Source: Azospirillum brasilense
GTDB lineage: Bacteria > Pseudomonadota > Alphaproteobacteria > Azospirillales > Azospirillaceae
NCBI RefSeq assembly: GCF_008365405.1
Contig: NZ_QOKV01000014.1
Location: 62,001 to 126,000 of the forward strand
Direction: 5' to 3'
Length of the DNA: 64,000 bases
A program made the position numbers and the translations under genes. The notes under the pieces are model-generated. The model saw only the letters and a list, made by a program, of their open reading frames with translations, was not told the DNA's origin and made no database searches. Numbering within the stretch: the stretch's first letter is position 1; each line of letters begins with the position of its first letter. Positions 48,798 through 58,558 of this stretch are shown one piece after another.

Positions 48798-49691
48798 TCA
48801 ACAGGGGGCTGCCAGCGCGTCGGCGATCAGCCGGGCGAGCGGCAGGGCGTTGCTGGGGTGCGGAACCCCGTCGCAGGACAGCGGCGTGCCGAGCCCTTCC
48901 GCCTCGAAACGGGCGGCCACCGCGGCGTCGAACAGGGCATGGACGCCGAACACCCGGACCGACGCCGCCCCGGCGGCCCGCGCCGCCCGCGCGCAGGAGA
49001 AGATGGTCTCGCCGGAGCTGATGACGTCGTCGACGATCACCACGGGCCGCCCGGCCAGCGGCGCGCCGTCGGGAAGCGTCACCGTCACGTCGCGGTCGCC
49101 GCGCCGCTCCTTCCGCCCGACCAGGGCGGTGAGGTCGAGTGGTCCGGCCACCGCCTCGACCAGCGGGGCGGCCTCCTCGTCCGGGCCGACGATGACGGCG
49201 TCGGGCGCGGTCCCGTCACGGCGAAGCCGGTCGGCGATGGCCCCGGCGCCGCTGAGGCAGACGGAGGGGCGCCCGACGAACACCTCATCCAGCGTGTGGG
49301 TGCGGTGCAGGTGCGGCTCGACGCAGACGAAGCGGTCGAAGAGCCGGCCCAGCCAGTCCCCCACCACCGCCTGGCTGATCGGCTCGCCGGGGCGGAACAC
49401 CGCGTCCTGGCGCATGTAGGCCATGTAGGGGGCGACGAGGCACAGCTCCGTGGCGCCCTGGCGGCGCAGGACGGAGGCGGCCAGAGTCAGCTCCACCAGC
49501 TTGTCGTTCGGACGGTCGAGCGAACGGTAGACCACGGCCCGCTCCACCGGTTCGGGCAGGCGGACGAGACTTTCCCCGTCGGGGAAGCGGTGCAGTTCGG
49601 CGATGTGGCAGGGAACGTTCAAGGCATCGGCCAGACGCCGCGCGCCGTCCGCCGATTCCGGAAATCCGTAGACGCCCGTATAGCGGGCCAT
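48798..49691 (-). CDS. Ribose-phosphate pyrophosphokinase-like protein
   Basis: 297 residues from ATG 49691 (MARYTGVYGFPESAD), resembling PRPP synthetase. Visible blocks are RFPDGESLVRLPEPVE near 40, YMAYMRQDAVFRPGEPIS near 95, and the PRPP loop VVIVDDVISSGETIF near 215. It is shorter and more divergent than housekeeping Prs (about 315), so it is likely a second, specialised copy. It is paired with the MBL nuclease downstream, an association I recall from other proteobacteria. AGAGGG precedes the ATG. Confidence 0.88.
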   Translation of the reverse strand: MARYTGVYGFPESADGARRLADALNVPCHIAELHRFPDGESLVRLPEPVERAVVYRSLDRPNDKLVELTLAASVLRRQGATELCLVAPYMAYMRQDAVFRPGEPISQAVVGDWLGRLFDRFVCVEPHLHRTHTLDEVFVGRPSVCLSGAGAIADRLRRDGTAPDAVIVGPDEEAAPLVEAVAGPLDLTALVGRKERRGDRDVTVTLPDGAPLAGRPVVIVDDVISSGETIFSCARAARAAGAASVRVFGVHALFDAAVAARFEAEGLGTPLSCDGVPHPSNALPLARLIADALAAPC

Positions 49692-49896
49692 GCTGTTCCC
49701 TCTTGCGTTGCGCGCCCGGACATGGGCGCCCCGTTCGGCCCGTACTATGCCGCAAGGGCCGCGGCGGGGCGACCACGACCTTAGGCGCAACGTTACCGAG
49801 AAGGCGATAGGACGGCAGGGGCAGGCGCCTGAAAATGACACCGCAGACGTCCGCTGCTCATTGACCGCAGACGAAGGTATGAGGCAGTTTTCCGCC

Positions 49897-50781
49897 ATGC
49901 GCGTGCTCATTGCCGACGATACGGTCCTGATGCGCACCATGCTCTCGGAGCAGGTGGCGTCCTACGGGCATGAGGTGATCCTGGCCAAGGACGGTCGGGA
50001 AGCGCTGGAGCGTGCCCAGGCCGAACCCTTCGACATCGCCATCATCGATTGGGAGATGCCGTGGCTGTCGGGGCTGGAGGTGTGCTGGCACCTGAAGGCC
50101 GATCCGCGCACCGCCTACAGCTACCTGATCCTGATGACGTCCCATGACGAACCCTTTTACGAGATGAAGGCGCTGGACGCCGGAGCGGACGACTTCATCC
50201 ACAAGCCGGTCAACCGCGCCCACCTGAAGGCGCGGCTGAAGGCGGGCGGCCGCATCACCGAGATGCACCGGCTGCTGGTCGCGCAGGCGCAGACCGACCC
50301 GCTGACCGGCGTCGCCAACCGGCGCGCCCTTCTGGAACGTGCGGACGAGGAGATCCGCCGGGCGCTGCGGTCGCGGCAGCCCCTGTCCCTGCTGATCGCC
50401 GACATCGACCATTTCAAGCGCATCAACGACAGCCGCGGCCACGCCGCCGGCGACGAGGCATTGCAGCGCTTCGTCCGGACGCTGGACGGCGCCCTGCGCC
50501 CCGGCGACCTGATCGGGCGCTACGGTGGGGAGGAGTTCGTGGTTCTTCTCCCCAACACCGCTCTGGCGGATGCGTCGGTCGTGGCGGAGCGCTTGCGCCA
50601 GCGCGTCGCCGCGCAGGAAATGGGGCCGAACGGCGATTCGTTCCGCATGACCGCCAGCTTCGGCGTCGCTCCTGTGGCGCCAGGCGCCCCCGGTTGCATC
50701 GACGACGCCCTCCGAGTGGCCGACGCCGCGCTGTATCGGGCGAAGGCCGAAGGGCGCAACCGCGTGGTCCCCTCCCCTTAG
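49897..50781 (+). CDS. Response regulator with diguanylate cyclase domain (PleD-like)
   Basis: About 294 residues. The receiver domain (1-120) keeps the acidic pocket (IADDTVLMR), the phospho-acceptor in AIIDWEMPWLSG and the lysine in FIHKPVN. The GGDEF domain starts near 130 (TDPLTGVANRRALLE) with an active RYGGEEFVVLLP and an RPGD inhibitory site five residues before it. It should make c-di-GMP when phosphorylated. ATG 49879 is an alternative start; neither has ideal spacing from its ribosome site. No histidine kinase is adjacent. Confidence 0.94.
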   Translation: MRVLIADDTVLMRTMLSEQVASYGHEVILAKDGREALERAQAEPFDIAIIDWEMPWLSGLEVCWHLKADPRTAYSYLILMTSHDEPFYEMKALDAGADDFIHKPVNRAHLKARLKAGGRITEMHRLLVAQAQTDPLTGVANRRALLERADEEIRRALRSRQPLSLLIADIDHFKRINDSRGHAAGDEALQRFVRTLDGALRPGDLIGRYGGEEFVVLLPNTALADASVVAERLRQRVAAQEMGPNGDSFRMTASFGVAPVAPGAPGCIDDALRVADAALYRAKAEGRNRVVPSP

Positions 50782-50849
50782 ACCGTTCACGCCCCGCGCC
50801 GCCCATCCGTCTCCGGCAGCGAAGGCAACGGGATGCGGGGGAAGAGGCG

Positions 50850-51401
50850 ATGCGCCATGTCCATGTGGCGTTTCTGGAGGGGACGAAGGTCCTGATCGTC
50901 CGGCGGCGCGAGGTCAGCGGTTGGTGGGGCCGCGGCCCGGCGGAGCCGCGGGTCGTCGACGCCGCGGGCCAGTGGGCGCTTCCCGGCGGCGGTTACGAGA
51001 GCGTCACCAGCCCGCTCGCAGCACTCCAGCGCCTGTTCCACGAGCAGACCGGCCTCGCCTTCCCCGATTGCCGGGCGGCGCAGCCATGGCGTCCCACCTC
51101 GCGGAGCTTCACACTGTATTTCGTCCCGGTGACCGGTCTGGAGTCCCTGGCCTCCTCGATCACGCTGCGGGTCGCGCAATCCGCCGTCACGCCCGGACGC
51201 CCGGCGGGCGGTGCCATCGTGAACTGGGAGCTGTCCTCCGCCCACGTCGTGCCGCTCGCCAAGGTGGTCGCCCATCTGGGGGTGCGCCAGCCGGTCTCGC
51301 ACGAGAACCAGCTCGCCATCACCCGGCAGGCGATGCGGTCGCCTTCCTCCCAATCGATCGAGCGCTACGCGACCATGGCCGCGATCATCGCCCTGCAATG
51401 A
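50850..51401 (+). CDS. Nudix-fold protein with degenerate Nudix box
   Basis: 183 residues from ATG 50850 (MRHVHVAFLEGTKVL). The fold is suggested by GQWALPGGGYESVTSPLAAL near residue 46, but the Nudix box GX5EX7REUXEEXGU reads with Thr, Leu and Gln at three of its four glutamate positions (the segment ends RLFHEQTGL). Metal-dependent hydrolysis is therefore doubtful; it may be a binding protein. It lies 68 bases after the response regulator gene and may be co-transcribed. Confidence 0.75.
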   Translation: MRHVHVAFLEGTKVLIVRRREVSGWWGRGPAEPRVVDAAGQWALPGGGYESVTSPLAALQRLFHEQTGLAFPDCRAAQPWRPTSRSFTLYFVPVTGLESLASSITLRVAQSAVTPGRPAGGAIVNWELSSAHVVPLAKVVAHLGVRQPVSHENQLAITRQAMRSPSSQSIERYATMAAIIALQ

Positions 51402-51417
51402 GACCCTGCTGGTGGCC

Positions 51418-52014
51418 TCAGCCCTTGCCCTCTCCGGGCGGGGTGCGGACGGCGGTGGCCGCGAGATACTGGGCCGCCGTGCGCAGCAGGAACTCCGCCA
51501 CCGCCATGTCGCCGAGGTCGCGGTCCGGGCCGCCCAGCCGGTGGCGGCGGTCGGCGTCGATCAGGCCGGTGGCAATCACCTGCGCGGTCAGCCACGCCCG
51601 CTGGTCGGCGTCCGGCACGCCGGCCATCCGCTCCAGCATCTCGTTGCAGGCGTCGTCGATCGTCCCCAGGCCCGGCCGGTCGGACGACAGGTAGCTGGTT
51701 TCGTTCTGAGGCGCCGGTTCCCCGACGTAGGAGCGGGCAAGCAACGCCGTCTCCAGGGTCAGGCGGAAGGCGGTGCGGCGCGGCCGCCCCTTCCGCCGCA
51801 GCCGCAGCGCCATCATGGTGAAGAGCTGGGCCACCGCCTCCACCCTTTCCGCCGGCACCTCGTCGAGGATGTCGACGATCTCGGCGCTGACGGCGTTGCG
51901 CGGCGCCTTCTCGCCGGGCCGCACCACCGCGGTGGCGAAGACGGCGATCAGGGTGCGCAGGGCGTCGGCCTGCTCCACGGGAGAGATCCGGCCGATCTGG
52001 GCGGGGTCGAACAT
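51418..52014 (-). CDS. Hypothetical protein
   Basis: 198 residues from ATG 52014 (MFDPAQIGRISPVEQ), with GGAG eight bases before it. Soluble, no signal peptide and no motif I can name. It is rich in Ala, Arg and Leu, with probable helices (RNAVSAEIVDILDEVPAERV). The gene is convergent with the Nudix gene (16-base gap). The next minus-strand gene upstream, 68 bases away, encodes a membrane protein and could be in the same transcript. Confidence 0.72.
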   Translation of the reverse strand: MFDPAQIGRISPVEQADALRTLIAVFATAVVRPGEKAPRNAVSAEIVDILDEVPAERVEAVAQLFTMMALRLRRKGRPRRTAFRLTLETALLARSYVGEPAPQNETSYLSSDRPGLGTIDDACNEMLERMAGVPDADQRAWLTAQVIATGLIDADRRHRLGGPDRDLGDMAVAEFLLRTAAQYLAATAVRTPPGEGKG

Positions 52015-52082
52015 GGGGGCGCTCCGCTCTGGCTGAGAGGGATAGACAACTCCTCCCAGCAATGTTGGAACGCGGGGGGCGG

Positions 52083-52562
52083 TCAGGAATCCCCCTCCTT
52101 CGGGTCGATGGTCTCCGCCCGTCGGCTGATCAGCTGGTAGAGCCCGAGCCCAAGCACCATGAAGACGATGACCATCAGGAGGATGGCCGGATACACCATG
52201 TCGCTCATCTGCGAGGTCCGGGCCTCGAACACCAGCACCAGCCCTTCCAGGCTGGCGGCGATGATGATGGTGGTCAGGAACTTGGTCAGGGTGCGGCGGG
52301 CCTCGTCGGCGTGCCGCAACTCACGGTCGTGTTCCAACTCCTCCTCGTAGAGATACTTGGCGATCTCGAAGACGGCGATGGCCAGCACGATCATGCCGAC
52401 GCCGTCCAGCAGCCCGTGGGTCGTCGCCTCGATGTCGAGCAGCAGAAGGCTGTGAAACACCGCATAGGCGGCCACACCGATGAACACCAGGGCGAACAGC
52501 ATCAACACGCCGGTCGCCAGGAAATACATGACCCGCGACGCTTTCTGAAATCCGTTCCCCAC
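52083..52562 (-). CDS. Hypothetical four-helix membrane protein
   Basis: 159 residues from GTG 52562 (MGNGFQKASRVMYFL). Four hydrophobic segments lie at about 12-38, 50-68, 92-110 and 122-145, with a charged loop (YLYEEELEHDRELRHADEARR) between the second and third. I do not recognise the family with confidence; the topology is PsiE-like. An unassigned structured region lies immediately upstream on the opposite strand. Confidence 0.78.
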   Translation of the reverse strand: MGNGFQKASRVMYFLATGVLMLFALVFIGVAAYAVFHSLLLLDIEATTHGLLDGVGMIVLAIAVFEIAKYLYEEELEHDRELRHADEARRTLTKFLTTIIIAASLEGLVLVFEARTSQMSDMVYPAILLMVIVFMVLGLGLYQLISRRAETIDPKEGDS

Positions 52563-52586
52563 GATGCGCTTCCCTTTCCGACGCGA

Positions 52587-52732
52587 GAGCCTGTCCTGCG
52601 GCTGTCAACGCATCGCCCCGGCTTTCGGACCGCAGCCTTGCGGGTCACCCCGGAAGGGAAGGTGGAACCGGCGGCCCGGCCCGCGTGTTTGGAGTCAGGC
52701 AGCACAGGGGATTGTGCCTCCTCGACAGGCTC
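52587..52732 (+). ncRNA. Candidate structured RNA, unassigned
   Basis: A 146-base stretch closed by a perfect 9-pair stem, GAGCCTGTC (52587-52595) with GACAGGCTC (52724-52732). Inside are CTGCGG/CCGCAG (52596-52601 with 52630-52635), GCGGG/CCCGC (52640-52644 with 52680-52684), and an imperfect hairpin at about 52698-52718. The 3' strand of the closing stem overlaps the left arm of a strong terminator, so the two folds exclude each other. This fits an attenuator, a riboswitch or a small RNA. I could not assign it to a known class. Confidence 0.5.
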
Positions 52733-52769
52733 CGCCGCGCTCCCTGAAGCGGCGGAGCCTTTCTTTTCC
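52727..52769 (+). terminator. Rho-independent terminator overlapping the RNA closing stem
   Basis: AGGCTCCGCCGC / GCGGCGGAGCCT is a perfect 12-pair stem (52727-52738 with 52749-52760) with a 10-base loop and a TTCTTTTCC tail. It lies about 75 bases before the ATG of the 52842 gene, with no coding sequence upstream on the same strand. Confidence 0.85.
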
Positions 52770-52841
52770 TGCCCCTTGTCTTCTCCCGCCCCTTGCGTTT
52801 ATGGCTGCGGTGCCGGACCACGCCGACCACGGAACCGCCCC

Positions 52842-53252
52842 ATGCCCGAGACCCCGCCCCCCACCGCCGAATCCCTGCACGCCCTGCTGGACCGCTATTT
52901 GCGCTGCCCGTCCGAGCCGCTGCGCGGGGAACTGAACCAAGCTCTGACCGCCTTCCAGACGGCCTGGATACACGCCCGCGCCGGGCAGGACGCCCCGACG
53001 GCGCCCCAGCCCGCCCCTGCCGCGCCCAACCGTGCCCCGGCGAAGCCGAAATTCCCGATCGCCGCCGCCGATCTGGCGGTGCTGGAAAAGATGGCCGGGG
53101 GCTGGGTCCCCACCGCGGCGGAGGTTCCCCGCTGGGTCTGGTTCGAGAATCGGGAGTTGGTGACGATGGAGCCCAACCCCGCCGGCAGCGGACCGGAGGT
53201 GATGCGCCTCGCACCCGCCGGCTGGGCCGCGTTGGGCCGCCAGCCGGGCTGA
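52842..53252 (+). CDS. Hypothetical protein
   Basis: 136 residues from ATG 52842 (MPETPPPTAESLHALLD). The first third looks helical, the middle is a Pro/Ala-rich linker (PTAPQPAPAAPNRAPAKP, about 47-64), and the last 65 residues (AVLEKMAGGWVPTAAEVPRWVWFENRELV) look like a small folded domain. No family recognised. It follows the structured RNA and terminator, so expression may depend on readthrough. A terminator follows the stop. Confidence 0.65.
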   Translation: MPETPPPTAESLHALLDRYLRCPSEPLRGELNQALTAFQTAWIHARAGQDAPTAPQPAPAAPNRAPAKPKFPIAAADLAVLEKMAGGWVPTAAEVPRWVWFENRELVTMEPNPAGSGPEVMRLAPAGWAALGRQPG

Positions 53253-53264
53253 GAAGCGGGCAAC

Positions 53265-53292
53265 AAAAAAGGGAGGCCGAAGCCTCCCTTTT
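53265..53292. terminator. Bidirectional terminator
   Basis: AAAAAAGGGAGGC-CGAA-GCCTCCCTTTT: a 7-pair GC stem extended by A/T pairs, with a T-run on either strand. It separates the convergent 52842 gene and the BMP gene. Confidence 0.85.
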
Positions 53293-53316
53293 CCTTACTT
53301 GGCGACCGGTTCCGGC

Positions 53317-54408
53317 TTACTTCGGAACCTTGCCCTGCACGCCTTCGACGTACCAGTCCATCTTCAGGATCTGCTCGTCGGTGGCCTGCTTGCCCTCGGC
53401 GATCACGACCTTGCCGGACTGGTCCTTCACCGGACCCTGGAAGGAGTGGCGCTTGCCTTCCATGATGTCGGTGCGGGTCTTCTCGGCCGCCGCGACGACG
53501 TCCGCCGGGAGAGCCGGGTTGTAGGGGGCCAGGAACAGCATGTGGTCCTTGAAGCCGCCCCAGGTGTCCTGCGACTTCCAGGAGCCGTCCAGCGCCGCCT
53601 TGACGCGGTTCACGTAATACTCGCGCCAATCGTCGACGATGGCGGTGAGGTGCGCCTTCGGGCCGAAGCGGGTCATGTCCGACGACTGGCCGAACACCCA
53701 CAGGCCGCGCTCCTGCGCGACCTGGATGGCCGCCGGGCTGTCGGTGTGCAGCGAGATCACGTCGGCGCCCTGGTCGATCAGGGCCTTGGCCGCCTCGGCT
53801 TCCTTGCCGGGATCGTACCAGCTGTTCACCCAGACCACGCGCACCTCGGCCTTCGGGTTCACCTCGCGCATGGCGATGGTAAAGGCGTTGATGCCGCTGA
53901 CGACCTCGGGAATCGGGAAGGAGCCGATGTAGCCGATGATGTTCGACTTGGTCATCTTGCCGGCGATCTGGCCGATGACCGTGCGGGCCTCGTAGAAGCG
54001 CGCGGAATAGGTGGCGACGTTGGCCGAGCGCTTGTAGCCGGTGGCGTGCTCGAACTTCACGTCGGGATGGCGCTGCGCGACCTTCAGCGTCGGGTTCATG
54101 AAGCCGAAGGAGGTCGTGAAGATCAGCTTGTGGCCGGAGGAGGCGAGCTGCTCGATCACGCGCTCGGCGTCGGCACCCTCGGGCACGTTCTCGACGAAGG
54201 TGGTGGTGACCTTGTCGCCCAGCTCCTTCTCCACGGCCAGACGGCCCTGGTCGTGCTGGTAGCTGTAGCCGTGGTCGCTGATCGGACCGACATAGACGAA
54301 GCCGACCTTCATCTTCTCTTGCGCGTCGGCCGCGCCGACGCCCAGCGCCAGCATGGCGGCGCCGGTGGCCAGACCCATCAGGGCCTTGCCCATGGTCCTT
54401 CTGTTCAC
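53317..54408 (-). CDS. BMP family ABC transporter substrate-binding protein
   Basis: Periplasmic binding protein of the basic-membrane-protein/PnrA family, which binds purine nucleosides or related compounds; 363 residues. The signal peptide (KALMGLATGAAMLALGVGAADAQ) has no lipobox, so it is exported as a soluble protein. Family segments include KVGFVYVGPISDHGYSYQHDQG near residue 34, SFGFMNPTLKVAQRHPDVKF near 100, and YIGSFPIPEVVSGINAF near 155. It is the last gene of the importer operon, 64 bases after the second permease. Confidence 0.94.
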   Translation of the reverse strand: MNRRTMGKALMGLATGAAMLALGVGAADAQEKMKVGFVYVGPISDHGYSYQHDQGRLAVEKELGDKVTTTFVENVPEGADAERVIEQLASSGHKLIFTTSFGFMNPTLKVAQRHPDVKFEHATGYKRSANVATYSARFYEARTVIGQIAGKMTKSNIIGYIGSFPIPEVVSGINAFTIAMREVNPKAEVRVVWVNSWYDPGKEAEAAKALIDQGADVISLHTDSPAAIQVAQERGLWVFGQSSDMTRFGPKAHLTAIVDDWREYYVNRVKAALDGSWKSQDTWGGFKDHMLFLAPYNPALPADVVAAAEKTRTDIMEGKRHSFQGPVKDQSGKVVIAEGKQATDEQILKMDWYVEGVQGKVPK

Positions 54409-54472
54409 GTGTTTGCTCCCTGATCCAATTGATTGAGCACGAACGTAAGACTTGCCGATATCCCGGCGCCCG

Positions 54473-55405
54473 TCAGGCGTCAGGATGGAAGACTTTCCCG
54501 AGGCTGGCCGGCGCGTTCAGCCGGATTCGGGCGACATCCCGTGAAATCACCACCAGGACGATGACGGTAGCCAGATAAGGCAGCATCGACAAGAGTTGTG
54601 ACGGAATGTCGATTCCCAGCCCCTGGACGTGGAGCTGCGCGATGGTCACCCCACCGAACAGCCACGCGCCGAGCAGCACGCGACCGGGCTTCCAGGTGGC
54701 GAAGACCACCAGCGCCAGCGCGATCCAGCCGCGCCCGGAGGAGATGCCCTCCGCCCACATCGGCGTGTAGTCGAGCGAGAGAAAGGCCCCGCCCATGCCG
54801 CTCATCGCGCCGCCGAACAGCACCGCGAGGAAGCGGATGCGGATGACCTTGTAGCCGAGCGCGTGGGCGGCCGCGTGGTTTTCGCCCACCGCGCGCAGGA
54901 TCAGCCCCTTGCGCGTGGCGTAGAGGAACCAGTGCACAGCCGGCACCGCCGCCAGCGCCAGATAGACCAGCGCGTCCTGCCCGAACAGCGCCTTGCCGAT
55001 CACCGGCAGGTCGGTCAGGCCGGGGATGTAGAGTTCCGGCACGTCGGCGATGGGAATGCCGACGAAGCCCTGCCCGATCAGCGCCGACAGGCCGACGCCG
55101 AACAGCGTCAGCGCGAGGCCGGTCGCCACCTGGTTGGCGAGCAGGAGCAGGGTCAGCATGCCGAACAGCGCCGCCATCCCCGCCCCCGCTGCGGCCCCCG
55201 CGACGAATCCGGCGGTGGAGCTGCCGGTCTGAACCGCAACGGCGAAGCCGCAGACGGCGCCGACCAGCATCATGCCCTCGACGCCGAGGTTCAGGACGCC
55301 GGACTTCTCCACCACCAGTTCGCCGAGTGCGGCGAACAGCAGCGGCGTGGCGGCGGCCAGCATGGCCGCGAGGATCGGGCCGAGAAGGGCCAGTTCGGCG
55401 CTCAT
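54473..55405 (-). CDS. ABC transporter permease (second subunit)
   Basis: Inner-membrane permease of the BPD_transp_2 family, 310 residues with about nine hydrophobic helices. The LVVEKSGVLNLGVEGMMLVGA block near residue 33 and VGENHAAAHALGYKVIRIR near 200 are characteristic of the YufQ/NupQ-type subunit. The ATG at 55405 overlaps the stop of the preceding permease (ATGA). The frame is open much further upstream, but only as a shadow of that gene. Confidence 0.94.
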   Translation of the reverse strand: MSAELALLGPILAAMLAAATPLLFAALGELVVEKSGVLNLGVEGMMLVGAVCGFAVAVQTGSSTAGFVAGAAAGAGMAALFGMLTLLLLANQVATGLALTLFGVGLSALIGQGFVGIPIADVPELYIPGLTDLPVIGKALFGQDALVYLALAAVPAVHWFLYATRKGLILRAVGENHAAAHALGYKVIRIRFLAVLFGGAMSGMGGAFLSLDYTPMWAEGISSGRGWIALALVVFATWKPGRVLLGAWLFGGVTIAQLHVQGLGIDIPSQLLSMLPYLATVIVLVVISRDVARIRLNAPASLGKVFHPDA

Positions 55406-56502
55406 GCCGCGGCCCTCCCCACCCCGGACCCGGCAGCCCGCTTCGCGCCGAAGCGCACGCGGTAGCGGATCAGCACGTCGGTCGCCAGCAGGAAGAACAG
55501 CAGCATGCCCTGGAACACGCCGGTGATGGCCTTGGGCAGGCCCAGCGCGATCTGCGCCGCCTCCCCGCCGATGAAGGACAGCGCCATCAGGAAGCCGGCC
55601 AGCAGGATGCCCACCGGGTGCAGCCGCCCCAGGAAGGCGACGATGATGGCGGTGTAGCCGTAGCCGGGGGAGATGGTCGGGTTCATCTGCCCGATCGGCC
55701 CGGCGACCTCGCCCAGCCCGGCCAAGCCGGCCAGCGCGCCGGACAGCAGCAGCGTCAGCCAGATGATCTTCTTCTGGTTGAAGCCGGCGTAGCCCGCCGC
55801 CGTCGGGGTCAGGCCGATGACCTTGATCTGGAAGCCGATGAAGGTGCGCGCCATCAGGAACCAACCCGCCGCCACCGCCAGCAGGGCGAACAGCGACCCC
55901 AGATGCACGCGCGTCCCGGCGACCAGCAATGGCAGCACCGCGTCGGCCTCGAACAGGCGGGATTCCGGGAAGGCGAAGCCGTCCGGATCGCGGTAAGGGC
56001 CGTGCATCAGGTAGTTCAGCAGATGCAGCGCCACATAGTTGAGCATCAGGCTGGTCAGGATCTCGCTGGCGTTGAAGCGCACCCGCAGGAAGGCGGGAAT
56101 CGCCGCCCACAGGGCGCCGCCGGCCATGCCCGCGACGATCATCAACGGCAGCAGCCACCAGCCGCCCTCGCCGTAGAAGGCCAGCGCCAGACCGCCGCCG
56201 GTGATGGCGCCGAGCGTGAGCTGCCCCTCGGCCCCGATGTTCCAGACGTTGGCGCGGAAGCCGATGGCCAGCCCGATGGCGCAGAGCACCAAGGGTGTCG
56301 CCTTGACCGCCAGCTCACCCAGGCCACGCAGCGACAGCAGCGGCGCGATGAAGAAGGCGTGCAGCGCCTTCACCGGGTCGAAGCCCATGGCCCAGAACAG
56401 CAGGAAGCCGCTGACGAGCGTGAGCGCGACCGCCAGCAGCGGCGTGGCGTAGACCATCGCGCGCGACGCCTCGCCGCGGGGTTCGAGACGGAGGAGGGTC
56501 AT
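55402..56502 (-). CDS. ABC transporter permease (first subunit)
   Basis: Permease of the YufP/NupP type, 366 residues from ATG 56502 (MTLLRLEPRGEASRA), with about ten membrane helices. LCAIGLAIGFRANVWNIGAEGQ near residue 85 and LMLNYVALHLLNYLM near 155 are typical. GAGGAGGG lies just upstream of the start. A 177-base gap filled by mosaic inverted repeats separates it from the ATPase gene. Confidence 0.94.
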   Translation of the reverse strand: MTLLRLEPRGEASRAMVYATPLLAVALTLVSGFLLFWAMGFDPVKALHAFFIAPLLSLRGLGELAVKATPLVLCAIGLAIGFRANVWNIGAEGQLTLGAITGGGLALAFYGEGGWWLLPLMIVAGMAGGALWAAIPAFLRVRFNASEILTSLMLNYVALHLLNYLMHGPYRDPDGFAFPESRLFEADAVLPLLVAGTRVHLGSLFALLAVAAGWFLMARTFIGFQIKVIGLTPTAAGYAGFNQKKIIWLTLLLSGALAGLAGLGEVAGPIGQMNPTISPGYGYTAIIVAFLGRLHPVGILLAGFLMALSFIGGEAAQIALGLPKAITGVFQGMLLFFLLATDVLIRYRVRFGAKRAAGSGVGRAAA

Positions 56503-56525
56503 GCAAAGGCTCCGACGCACGTCGT

Positions 56526-56668
56526 CCCCTCTCCCGCCCCGGGAGAGGGTGGCCGCCGCAGGCGGCCGGGTGAGGGTGACGCAAGGATCAGGCGCTTTCT
56601 CCACGCCGGACCCTCACCCTTCCCGCGCGCCGCGCGGGTCCCTTCCCTCTCCCGGGACGGGAGAGGGG
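56526..56668. repeat. Mosaic inverted repeat (REP/BIME-like) inside the transporter operon
   Basis: Two self-complementary outer modules, CCCTCTCCCG-x-CGGGAGAGGG (56527-56549 and 56645-56667), flank three inner hairpins: GGCCGCC/GGCGGCC (56551-56567), GGGTGAGGGT/ACCCTCACCC (56568-56577 with 56610-56619), and CCCGCGCG-C-CGCGCGGG (56622-56638). No coding capacity. Confidence 0.85.
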
Positions 56669-56679
56669 GCAAGTCGCGT

Positions 56680-58227
<1,548 letters not shown>

Positions 58228-58558
58228 GGATGGGAAATCCAAGGAGACGAACCGGGTAGGGGTGAAGTCGGCAGGGCATTGCCAAAGCCATGCCACTTTC
58301 GGAGAGTCTTGCCCGTCAAAGCTGTTCGCCGTCAACAGGGGAAGCGGTTGCCCAGCCTGCGGTCATTCGCCCCGTTTCAGGTGCCCCGTTCCAGGCGCCC
58401 GGGCAGCCCAACAAAGCGGCAGATGACCCAACAAATCAGCAGTTGCTTCGCACACGGACAGATGCCACGCCGCCGCACGGTTGACAAGAGGCCGCCGTCG
58501 TCATCAGCTATGGAAAGGGCCGCCATTTCCGGCGGCCTTTGCTTATGGAGCTTTTGGA
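58228..58558. promoter_or_regulatory. Divergent intergenic region before rnk
   Basis: A 331-base gap between the divergent ABC ATPase and rnk genes. It contains a 20-base imperfect direct repeat beginning CCCAACAAA (58407-58426 and 58427-58446), a perfect TTGACA (58481-58486) that may be an rnk -35 although its -10 is weak, and a GGCCGCC/GGCGGCC hairpin (58518-58537) running into TTTG just before the rnk ribosome site. Confidence 0.4.

Noticed and set aside
52640-52720. Possible cobalamin riboswitch or SRP RNA
   Set aside because: GGGAA, GGTGGAA, CCCGC and GAGTCAGG recall a cobalamin element and CCCCGGAAGGG recalls the SRP tetraloop. The spacing, the missing ACTGT-like core and the absent AGCAG loop do not fit either, and no B12-related gene is downstream.
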